Source: Lathyrus oleraceus (Eukaryota > Streptophyta > Magnoliopsida > Fabales > Fabaceae). From it: 64,000 bases of DNA. Shown one piece after another: positions 54,602 to 64,000 of the stretch (its first letter is position 1; every line of letters starts with the position of its first letter). The notes below the pieces were generated by a model. That model did not search any database. It saw nothing but the letters and a program-made list of their open reading frames with translations, and was not told where the DNA came from. The position numbers were made by a program, and so were the translations under genes. The stretch covers positions 232,529,494 through 232,593,493 of the forward strand of contig NC_066584.1 in the NCBI RefSeq assembly GCF_024323335.1, given 5' to 3'.

Positions 54602-57600
54602 TGTAAGACCCCAATTTTGGGCCCTAAGATCCCTCATGGCCCATATCATTCATATCATAACCTCAAGGATCATTGCATGCCTTTGCTTTCCTCTTAGTGG
54701 ATAGATTGCCTTGTGGGTTTGTTTCTTGATCACCAAGCATACTTTGCATTTGTATATCTTTGCTTTCACATGTTTATTAACAAAAAGTACAAAAATATTG
54801 TCTGTCTAACCTTGTTGCTTGCAGTGGAAGCAATCATCAGCAATTAGGTCAAAGTCAGTCATTGATCAGTCAAAGCAATGGATGATGGCCATTCTTGCAG
54901 AATTTGGGCATCATGATTATTAATCAAAGGTTCACACATCTTGAGACATCATTTGAAGTCAAGGTCTCAAGGAATTAGGGTTTGGAAATCATCAGAAGAA
55001 GTTCAATCAGTCCAAAACCCTAAAAAAGTCAACAGAAAGTCAAACTTGGTCAACAGTTGTTTTAATCAGGATTTGATGGATAGAATTGATCTGAAGGAGT
55101 TCATTCATGCTTGTATAAGCCTCATATATCATGTTCAACCTCATCATGGAAGAAAATCAAGCAAATCAGAAATTTTCCAGAAATAGAAAGTGGACCTGTA
55201 ATTTCAACTGCCAAAAATGGAAACTTCTTGATCTTAAACTTACATCATGATACAAGCTTCAAATGAATTTTTGCCCAACATGAAAGTTGAAGATCTTGTT
55301 CTCCCATTTTCAAAAAGTCCAAGAACATCAAAATCCCATGTGTGGTTGTCAAGATATGATCAAATCATTTTCACCAATTTTTGAACTTCAACAAGCCATA
55401 ACTCTCAAACCATAAGGCCAAATTTGGTGGGGTTTTTTCCTACACACCACATTTTTCATCCTCTTTCCAAAAATATAAATTTCATGACCTAAAACCTTGC
55501 CAATCAAAATGGCATTTTTGGACCAATTCCTTTAAAATTCAAAGTTTGACCAAACTTTGACTTTTTGATTTATGGACTTTTTCATCATTTTGCCAATTGG
55601 GAAATGTTTTAAACCATATTTGAAACTTGCTCAAAGCTTAAAACCATCACCATACCATCATTCCATCATCATTTTGGATAAAAATTCAAAATTGGCAAAA
55701 GGTGCAAATAGAAGTACATAAGGCAAAACCAGTATAACATGCTGCAGCATTCCATGTATAACCAAAAACAGCACAAACATACAGTCTGTACAGCCTGTAG
55801 CAGCCCAATTTCTCAGCAAATACACCTCCATTTCACACTTATGCAAGTTTAGCAACTTTTGGCAAATTACTTCATTAAGCTTAAGCAAGTTTAGCTTGTC
55901 ATTAGTAGAGGTTAAACAGCACATATAAGGGCATTTTTCTGGCCATTTGAACCCTAGAGAACAGCAGCCACGATCAAAAAACACACATTCTCTCCCATTT
56001 GCATTTTGGCCATTTTGATTTTTTTTTTTGCTCAAAGCTTCAAAGTGTTCGAGCAACCCTTGATCCCTTCATCACCTAGCCAACTCCTGGAGGCTTTTTG
56101 AACCATTAAATCCCGACTGGAAGTTCATTCTCCACTCTGTTTTCATTAAAGCTCAGCCATGGCAGATTTGGTCTGAAGATTTTCTAAAGGTTGTTGAGCT
56201 AGAGCAACTTAGTCATTCACCATTGCAAGCTGAAAAGAACAACTGTTCCGGACCGAAGCCACAAAAACAGCACTGTTTCATTGATCTCTCCAAATCAAGT
56301 AAGTTTTTCGACCCTCCCTTTTTTCCAATCCATGATATGTTTCTGGTAGAGTACACATCACTGAGTCCATTGCAACTTGTAGCATGTAAAATGGTTGTGT
56401 TATGACTGAAAAATCTAGATTTCATTTTTCATGCTTGAAGTTGTTTTCAATCGATTTGCTTGGATATTGTTGATTCAATGAGAAATATGTTTAGAATACG
56501 CATGCTTGATGTTTGTTGATGCTTTTGATATGCTTACATTTAATTTCTGGGCATTTTGAATTTTCGAGTTGCATGATGATGATGAAGATATGCTGTTACA
56601 TGATAAACCCTAGCCATCTTTTCCAGAAAATCCAGTTCATGTGTTGGCTGCTGTTGTGTGTGTTGCTGTTGTGATGCTACATAAGTGCTAATGTTATGTC
56701 ATTTATATGCTGTTGCTCGATTTTGTTTTGATGAGGATGAAACATGAACTGGTTCTTTGCTGTACTGAAACCATGCTGCTGGTTATAAAACCTTACTATG
56801 TCCAGAAAAATTCACATCCTTAATGTTTGTTGTGGATGCTTGATTATTACCTGGTTTGATAATTACATGATGATGAAACTGAAGGATGAAATACTGCTGC
56901 CATGCTAAAACCATGCTGCAACTTTGAAACATGTTGTTGCTCTTGTTTGTTCTATTTGATATGATGATTGATGACATGATGTTAACAATGCTGTTAAAGC
57001 CTGCTGCAGTTAAAACATTATGAACATGCTTAGAAAATTCCCATGAGCCATGTTGAATGCTATTGATTTGCCTGCTGCTACCAAGGCCATGCTGTTATGT
57101 GTTTGTACTTAAAACCTGTCATGATGCTGCTTGAAAAAAGTGCTGTTATGCTATTAACCACATTGCAAATTGATGATGAATATATGAGATCCCATGCTTA
57201 TTGTCCATGCTGTGGTGTGCTGATTGAGATGCTTAATGAACACATTATGCTATTGCCATTCTGCTGCAATTTTGAGTCATGAATGTGTGCCTGCTATGCT
57301 GTTTATATGCTGTCCTGTACTTGTGTTTTGCTTGACATGAATGCTGATAAACATATGCTGCCATGCCTTTTGAATTTTGGTTGAGATTGCATGTTGATGA
57401 TGAGCTTGTTTTGATTATATGATAAACAATAGAATTGATGCTGCTAATGCCCTGGTGTTCATACCAAACTTTCCCTGACCAGATTTCCCATGTCTATGTG
57501 CGTTTTGCTGATTGATTAATATTGCTCACTGATGATATTTCATGGCCACGCTTTTTTTTGCTAATACTGTTGTTCATGTGCTATTGATTTTGATGATGAA

Positions 57601-60600
57601 TCTGGTTGATGAATGCATGATATTGCTGCTATGTTTGAGCTGTTCATAAATCTTCATGTCCATGTTTTGCTGTTATGCTATGAAGAATGTTGATGGCTGC
57701 TATTTTATTACATTGTTTTGGTCTGCTATTGAATTTACCTATACCATGCTGTTGTTTGTGTTGGAAGCATGAGAATACATGATACATGCTGCTGCTACAT
57801 ATTGCCAAATGTTTGCTGCAAATTCGAAAACATGTTGTTACTGTTGTTTGTTCTGTTTGATATGATGAACATGATGCTAAAACCAATGCTGCTGGGTTGA
57901 ACCATAAACTATGCCCAGAATTTTTCCACGATGCCATGTTGGTGCTGTTGTTTGTTTTGGTTGAGGCTGCATATTGAAGTTCTTGCTATGATGCCATGTT
58001 GAAAGCTGTTGATTGCCCTGCTGCTGTTTTGAACATGCCTAAAAAAACCATGTGGATTGTGTTGCATGCTGTTGTATGGTGGTTATGTGAACATTACATG
58101 TATGTTGCTGTTGTGTGATGGTTGTTTTTGTATTTTGGAAGCTGAAACAAATGCCTTGCCATAGCTGAAACCCTAGGGTTTATGTTGCCCAGCAACTTGA
58201 TTTTTGATTGGCTGTTGCTGTGGTGTGTACTGTTACATTGAGGGCCAACCAATCAGGTTATTTCGTTTGGCCCTCCAAAACACAGCCGTTTGGATTAGTG
58301 AGACAGAAATTACAGCAATGCCATTTGTTGACCTTGTTTGACCATGCTCTTGTTCATACTTGTTCCAATTATTCACTCAACTTAAACAATTCATTTCTCA
58401 TTCAATTTTCACTCAAAAATTATGATTTTTTTGCATGATGATCACAAAGATGTCTATTATTTAATCATGATTTTTAATTAATTTTTGGTTGGCTGAATTT
58501 TAATTGATAATTGATTTCTTCACATGTGTGCATAAATGATACCCTTTGCCATTTCAATTGTGAAATACTCATGTTGCATCCTTTGCCTTTGAAATTTTTT
58601 GTGGTAAAACTAGACACATTGATCTTCATTTCCATATAAAGTTTGTGGATTTCCCATTTGTGGTTTGATAGATATGAATTTTTGAATTAGGGTGTGACAA
58701 TTTGTGTCACACCAATGATATGCAAATGTATGATTTTTGTTCACATGCTTCCCCTTATCCAAATCACTTGAAATTTTGCATGAATGATCCCTTGTATGTC
58801 TAATTGATGTATGATTTTTCTTGGAATTAATCTTGCTGTTTTCCATTTGATTGAGAATTTTCTTCCATATGTGGTCATCTGTTGACTTTTTGTGCTATAC
58901 CTTGCCAAATCCTTTATGAAATTCTCAAACCTTATTGTATGATCATGAAATTTCATATGTGATAATGAGACATCTCAAGCTTTGCATTGGTGTAAATTTC
59001 ATTCATTTCTCTTCTGTTTTCAAATTGATATGATTTTTTGAAGTTGACCTATGCTTGTTGACTTTCACCATGCTTACTTGAATTTGATTTGACTTCATGA
59101 ATTTCATTGACTGCCTTCCTCTCATCCAAATGCCATGAAATTTTGCATGTATACCATGTTAGATGTTAGGATTGAGTGTGATTTATTTCATAATTTTGGG
59201 ATTGTTTGAGTTGACTTTTGAATGAAGTCTTTGCTGTTGACTTTTGTATGCTTCTCTTGCCATGCTTTGCATTCATTTGTGTATGAAATGACCATGATGC
59301 ATGATATAAGTTTGAATCCAATTGTGTTTGCTTCCTACATGATTGCATTTGACTTTGATTGAACATTGCTTGCTGCCTTGACTTTTTCTTTCATCTTTGG
59401 CCCTAGGCTAGTCCTAGTGGTCTCCTGAGCTTACAATTGAGATGTTGTTTCAGGTTGAGCACCCATGCTTTAAGGATCACTCCAATGTGCTTGATTTGAA
59501 TTGTTTATATTGTGCTAACACTTGTTTTGTAGGTGACTCATATGCTTGAGTCTTTGTGCCTTGCACAATTGGTCCTTCTGTGTGACCATTGGTTCATTTT
59601 CTTTTGCTTTTGACTGTTGACTTGTTTGCTAATAAGTTTGACTTTTGCAGGTACTTTAGTTGCCTAAGTTCTTTGAACTTGATTGCTTGCTTTGCTTTAT
59701 AGCATTTGCTTTGAGGTATAAACCCTTCTTCTTCATGTAGTCTGGAGACCCGGTCTGTTATTTGACCGGGCAAACTGTCTGAAGTCCTCCTTAAGAGGCA
59801 ATGCCTGTGTTTGTTTATATTTGTCCTAAGCAGGAAAAGTCCTTCAAGTAAGGCAATTGGTGGAAGGTAGGGATAAGTAATCTATCCCCCACTATTCAGT
59901 GTGTCCTCTCTTTGCTCCCAGTACCTGGTTGAAGCAATGAGATAAATACCCAAGATCTAATCGAGTCAATAATGTGGAGAGAGTTCCTACTTTCTGAACT
60001 CCCACACTTTCTTTGATGCTCTCTCTGATTTGAGATAGAAGCAATGAGGCACACTCCTCATCTCCTATTCATCTGCTTCACCTGAGCCCCTCAATGGCCA
60101 GGTTAAGAGCAACCTTTACCCATTACAGTGGACTTTTAAAGTCAACCCTCTTGTGTGAGCCCCCCATTGTTTGGCTATAGAGTGTGCTGTTTGCTATTCA
60201 TTGATTGATTGATTGCTTCATGTGCACTTGCTTGCCTGTATGCTATGCATTTATCATCATCATCAATTGCCATTAATGCATGATCATCTCATCTGTTTTG
60301 TGATGCTATCATTGTTGTTTGCCCATTGAGGACAATTGTAAGTCCATTGCTTTGGCATTTGCTCCTGTGATATGGAAGGATAGAGTGTAAGACCTCATTG
60401 GTCACTCATATCTTCTGTTCATCTGTGTGTATGTGAGGATACAGTTATAAGTCCCTGTAGGTTGGCATCTGTTATCCTGTGATCATAATTTGATCTGTTT
60501 GATGTTGTATGTGAGGTTGCAGTTGTAAGTCCCTGTAAGTTGGCATCTGCTTTCCTGTGATCATAGTTTGTTCATCTGTTCGTATGAGAGGTTGCAATTA

Positions 60601-62012
60601 TAAGTCCCTGTAAGTTGGCATTTGCATTCCTGTGATCATATTGTTGCTTTTGTTCTTGTATGTGAGGATCCATTGTAAGCCCCTGTGATGTGGCATTGGA
60701 TTTCCTGTGAGCATACTGTGGAGTTAACCTAAGTCCAGATAGATTGGCAGTTAACTTCCATATTTCATCTTTGTTTTTCTTTTGAGGAGATCGGTGTAAG
60801 TCCATTGAGTGGCATCTGATATCCTGTTCTGTTTTAGGAGACTGGTGTAAATCCATCTATTGGTATCCGGTATCCGCTTTTATTTCTTTACCTGTGGAGA
60901 TTAGTGTAAGACCATTGAGTGGCTTCTGATATCCCGTTTTGTTTTAGGAGATTGGTATAAGACCATTGATTGGCATCCGATATCCGCCTTTGCTTTGTTT
61001 GTTTGTTATTATTAATTGCTATTCCAAAGGACACACTTGAATCATCTGCTATATGATTCCAAGAAGTGAACCTTCTAAGAAGTTTTACTATCCATCCCTC
61101 ATCCATTCATCATTCATTACGTCTTAGAACCTTTTCACACTATACCTTTTAAATTTTGACATAAGTGTTGTGCAAACATCTTCATGTTTTTCTAACTAAA
61201 AACCTGGACTCAAGTCCTTGACCTTTTCCAAACTTCATTTCATAATACTTATTTGAATTGATCTTAATCATATTTTGACTTCATTTTCATAATCATAATC
61301 AGTAACTCCACTCATTCACTTGTTTTGGCTTTGTCCATTAATCTTTTCATACATGAGCTATAGGTTTGATTTATCTTAGTGGTTGATGTTAATCTCACCT
61401 TCTGTCTTTAGTGATTGAATTGTAAGCCTTCCTCGCCTATTATAGGGTTAACCCCTCTCTGGCCAGTTGAAGCTGTTCTCACATGGTGGACGTTGTTGTT
61501 TGTATAAGGTTGAGTTTTCTCCCGTGGATAACGTAAGACCTGGGGTTTGTGTTTAAAATTGAACCTAACCCACTTTTGGAAATCTTTTAGCCGAACTACG
61601 GCGTTCTGATCCTTACCTTTGATGGAAGGTACGTAGGCAACGGGTTCATCCGTTCGAACCCAATACCCAATAATAATAAAAATGTATATTCTTTTCTCAT
61701 CATCCCAATCATGTTTGCACAATGTTTATGTCATAACAAATAACAATATTTTACAACAAGTGTGAAAAGGGCTCCCTAGGAGTACCTAGGACGTAGTGGG
61801 TGCCTAACACCTTCCCATTGCGTAATTTACCCCTTACCCAGACTCTCTGATCTTTTTATTAGTTTTCTACGTGTAAAACTTCTTAGGCTTTTGTTCGCTT
61901 TTTAGCCAGTCCTTTGGATAAATAAAAGTGCGGTGGCGACTCGAAATTTTTCATGTATCTCTTAGCTTATGATTTAATCGATAGATCATATAGCAACGAA
62001 TACACCGCTACA
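54602..62012 (+). repeat. 3' LTR of the Ogre element
   Basis: 7411 bp and colinear with the 5' LTR at an offset near 21581. Small frames at 55658-61722 on either strand are repeats of those in the 5' LTR and are not genes. The double-hairpin module is at 61593-61661. Confidence 0.93.
61593..61661 (+). other. Conserved double-hairpin module in the Ogre 3' LTR
   Basis: Identical to the 5' LTR copy at 40012-40080. Confidence 0.75.
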
Positions 62013-62017
62013 ACGAC
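62013..62017 (+). repeat. Target site duplication, right copy (acgac)
   Basis: Pairs with 33016-33020. Confidence 0.95.
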
Positions 62018-62464
62018 AAGAGGAGGAAGTCACTTGAGTTTCAAGAGGGAGATCATGTGTTTCTTCGTGTTACTCCGATAACTGGGGTTGGTCGAGCTTT
62101 GAAGTCGAAGAAGTTGACACCTCGATTTATTGGTCCTTATCGGATTTTGGAGAGGATAGGGGAGGTAGCCTATCGTATCGCTTTACCGCCGTCACTTGCG
62201 AATTTGAATGAGGTTTTTCATGTGTCTCAGTTGAGGAGATACATTCATGATCCGTCGCATGTGGTCCAAGTAGATGATGTACAGGTGAGAGATAACCTGA
62301 CTGTTGAAACATCACCTATGAGGATTGAGGATCGAGAGTTGAAGCAGTTGCGGGGTAAAGAGATTGCTTTGGTAAAGGTAGCTTGGGGAGGACCAGCAGG
62401 TGGCAATGTGACTTGGGAACTTGAGAGTCAGATGAAAGAGTCCTATCCAGAGTTATTCGCTTGA
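62018..62464 (+). CDS. gag-pol: Gag-Pol polyprotein of element E, C-terminal 148 residues
   Basis: It continues in frame from codon 1308 once the Ogre insert and one acgac copy are removed, giving a total of 1456 codons. It contains the integrase C-terminal domain (FQEGDHVFLRVTPITGVGRA, RFIGPYRILERIGEVAYRIA, LHVSQLRRY-like VFHVSQLRRYIHDPSHVV) and a short chromodomain-type end (ALVKVAWGGPAGGNVTWELE). Chromodomains are thought to direct integration to particular chromatin. The stop is at 62462. No start of its own is needed. Confidence 0.9.
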   Translation, partial: KRRKSLEFQEGDHVFLRVTPITGVGRALKSKKLTPRFIGPYRILERIGEVAYRIALPPSLANLNEVFHVSQLRRYIHDPSHVVQVDDVQVRDNLTVETSPMRIEDRELKQLRGKEIALVKVAWGGPAGGNVTWELESQMKESYPELFA

Positions 62465-62493
62465 GGTATGTTTTCGAGGACGAAAACTCTTTT

Positions 62494-62506
62494 AGTGGGG
62501 GAGAGT
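62494..62506 (+). other. Polypurine tract of element E
   Basis: AGTGGGGGAGAGT lies directly before the 3' LTR at 62507. Confidence 0.85.
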
Positions 62507-64000
62507 TGTAACACCCCGATAAAATAAGATAATTATTTAATTTAAGTTAATAATATATTTATTAATTTAATTAAATAATTGGAATATTATTATTGGAATT
62601 ATTATTATTGGGTTATTATTTTATTGGAATAAAAGTTGGAATTTAGAAAAGGTCCCCTTCAGTAAAAAGGTTTATTTTTCACGTGAAAAGGAAAAAGGGG
62701 CAGAAAAGTGGAAAAAGGGCAAAAGAGAACCAGAGAACAAGGGTTGGAGAGAGGAAGAGCTTGAAGCTGCAGGATTTGCCGGATTAACTCAGGTAAGGGG
62801 GGTTTATCGTCGATTAATGGGTATTATGGGATAATATGTAATGGGTAGTGATAGACTATTGATTTGTCCCTGATTAGAATGATGCATGATGAAATTGTGA
62901 AATATTGGATGAACGAAAATTGGATTATAATTGAAGGGAATTCGTAGGAATTAGATGTAAAATGTTAGCATTTATGAAATCGAATAGGGTATGATTCGTG
63001 TTAGATGATATGAACGATTATTGTGTAAAATTGGACTGTGGAAGGTTGGAATTGGGGGAATCTCGTAGCAGAGAAAACCCATTGCAGATCTGGAAATCTG
63101 GTTTCTGGTCATACGCGTATGGCACTAGGCAATACGCGTATGAGATGGTCTGGTACGCGTATGGCACTAGGCATTACGCGTATGGATGAGGAAGATGATG
63201 TTTTGAACGTAGTTTGGTCTCTGTTGGTACGCGTATGGGGAAGTAATACGCGTAGCATACGCGTATGAGATGGTGTTACGCGTATGGGATTTGGCTGAGA
63301 AATGGGCCATACGCGTATGGGACTAGGCAGTACGCGTATGGGCAGGATTGTGATTTTTCTGTGCTATTGTTGTGCAGTTTTTGGTTGTTCAGCTGAGTAA
63401 TGTGATTTAGCTGATGTACGATATATTAGGGATCATTTCCCGTTGTTTTGAGTAGTATAGGTATTAGTAGAGTGTGCTAATACTGTGGTTGTTCCTTGGC
63501 ATGATCTGATATGCTTATGTGATAAAATATTGATGAAGTGTGATGGTATGCATGATCTTGTGAATGTATCAGTTATGTGTGCATTTGTGAATAGACTGTT
63601 TTATGGCTTAGAGTGTGAGCATATGTCTATTCTTGAATTGTGGTTGATGTTTTAGCATTGCTAGGTGATTAGCATGCATATTGTGGCCTTTATGGTGGTA
63701 GCTAATTCCCATGGTGAGGAATTAGTGAGTTAGTCATTTTGGACTGTTGTTGATGTTTGCATGCTAGGTGAATTAGCGTGCATAGCATGGCCCTTGGGGT
63801 GGTAGCTAATTCCCATGGTGAGGAATTAGTGAGTGAGTCACTAAGTCTCAAATGAGTGGGACTAGTGGGCTTGGTAGCCGTGCCTGGATTTGGACGGTGA
63901 GGTGAACTATATGTTCACAAATAGTCGGTACCGCATGCATGGAGTCTCATTGCATAATATGTGTATGGCGTATAATATGAATGGATGTATTCCAATATTA
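62507..64000 (+). repeat. 3' LTR of element E, truncated by window end
   Basis: The first 1494 of 2017 bases, colinear with 26956-28449 at an offset of 35551 without any indel and with two substitutions found. It contains the TACGCGTA cluster (63112-63338) and the CTAATTCC/GGAATTAG hairpins. Confidence 0.93.

Larger units (their letters stand above)
33021..62012 (+). mobile_element. Complete Ogre element, 28,992 bp (element F)
   Basis: Both LTRs are 7411 bp (33021-40431 and 54602-62012), starting TGTAAGACCCC and ending CACCGCTACA. Internal order: tRNA-Arg-type PBS, leader, ORF1, gag, protease, intron, RT, RNase H, second RNase H, integrase, a 4.4-kb repetitive 3' UTR, PPT. This is the full Ogre plan. 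Reading the LTRs side by side I see about ten substitutions (for example at 37863, 38532 and 39295) and a set of one-base indels, so insertion is very recent. The size is at the upper end for Ogre. The protein frames from the end of gag onward contain frameshifts, nearly all single-base losses. Confidence 0.95.
26956..64000 (+). mobile_element. Chromodomain Ty3/gypsy element, Tekay/Del-like (element E), right end beyond window
   Basis: A 2017-bp LTR with TGTAACACCC/GGGTGTTACA terminal inverted repeats, an initiator tRNA-Met PBS, one gag-pol frame, a PPT, and the start of the second LTR at 62507. The protein ends in a chromodomain-like motif (VTWELESQM, ESYPELF), which with the N-terminus [15 protein letters not shown] and three zinc knuckles suggests the Tekay/Del group. 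The frame is interrupted by the Ogre element at 33021-62012. The two LTRs differ at 2 of the 1494 positions comparable here (27081 versus 62632 and one A/G change near 27176), so the insertion is very young. Confidence 0.92.

Noticed and set aside
1..64000. Search for captured host genes or resistance-type genes inside the elements
   Set aside because: All long frames are accounted for by retroelement proteins. The only protein without a certain function is Ogre ORF1, a standard part of that family.

Overview
The window is plant nuclear DNA made almost entirely of nested LTR retrotransposons. I see no host gene, no rRNA or tRNA gene and no prokaryotic feature. Two of the elements belong to the Tat/Ogre branch of Ty3/gypsy; the complete one is about 29 kb with 7.4 kb LTRs, a tRNA-Arg type primer site, an extra ORF upstream of gag and an intron between protease and reverse transcriptase. 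Such giant Ogre elements are best known from the legume tribe Fabeae (Vicia, Pisum, Lathyrus, Lens), so that is the most likely source (inference).

Layout. (A) 1-1571 is the right end of a Tat/Ogre-type LTR of an element lying mostly outside the window, inserted into the 5' LTR of element B. (B) 1572-26955 is an old, decayed Tat/Ogre-like element on the + strand: 5' LTR to 3909, PBS 3912, gag from 4823, protease 7250-7730, intron 8128-8371, RT/RNase H/second RNase H/integrase 19988-23340, 3' UTR, PPT, and 3' LTR from 24950. (C) A solo Tat/Ogre LTR in reverse orientation (8484-19982, 5-bp duplication aagag) sits inside B. (D) A complete but internally deleted Ty1/copia element (9612-17261, two 1412-bp LTRs, duplication agggg) sits inside C. 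(E) A chromodomain-bearing Ty3/gypsy element (Tekay/Del-like) begins at 26956 inside the 3' LTR of B and runs past the window end; its 2017-bp LTR is at 26956-28972 and its second LTR starts at 62507. (F) A 28,992-bp Ogre element (33021-62012, duplication acgac) interrupts the gag-pol frame of E.

Relative ages. B is old: about 10% LTR mismatch by hand count over 240 bp, many stops, lost catalytic residues. D (1 mismatch in 1412 bp), E (2 in 1494 bp) and F (about ten substitutions plus small indels in 7.4 kb) are very young. E carried an uninterrupted gag-pol frame when F landed in it. D lacks most of pol, so it must have been copied with enzymes from another element.

Beyond standard annotation, the strongest signals are structured repeats with covarying stems. 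One is a two-hairpin module 350-420 nt from the 3' end of every Tat/Ogre LTR here (A, B, C, F), with complementary but unrelated stem sequences around a fixed TACGTAGGCA core. Another is an array of hairpins in the 3' UTR of F with near-constant loops and changing complementary stems. There is also a tandem hairpin pair in the F leader, a cluster of ten TACGCGTA palindromes at mostly 21-bp spacing in the E LTR, and a GTGACG/CGTCAC hairpin cluster in the copia leader.
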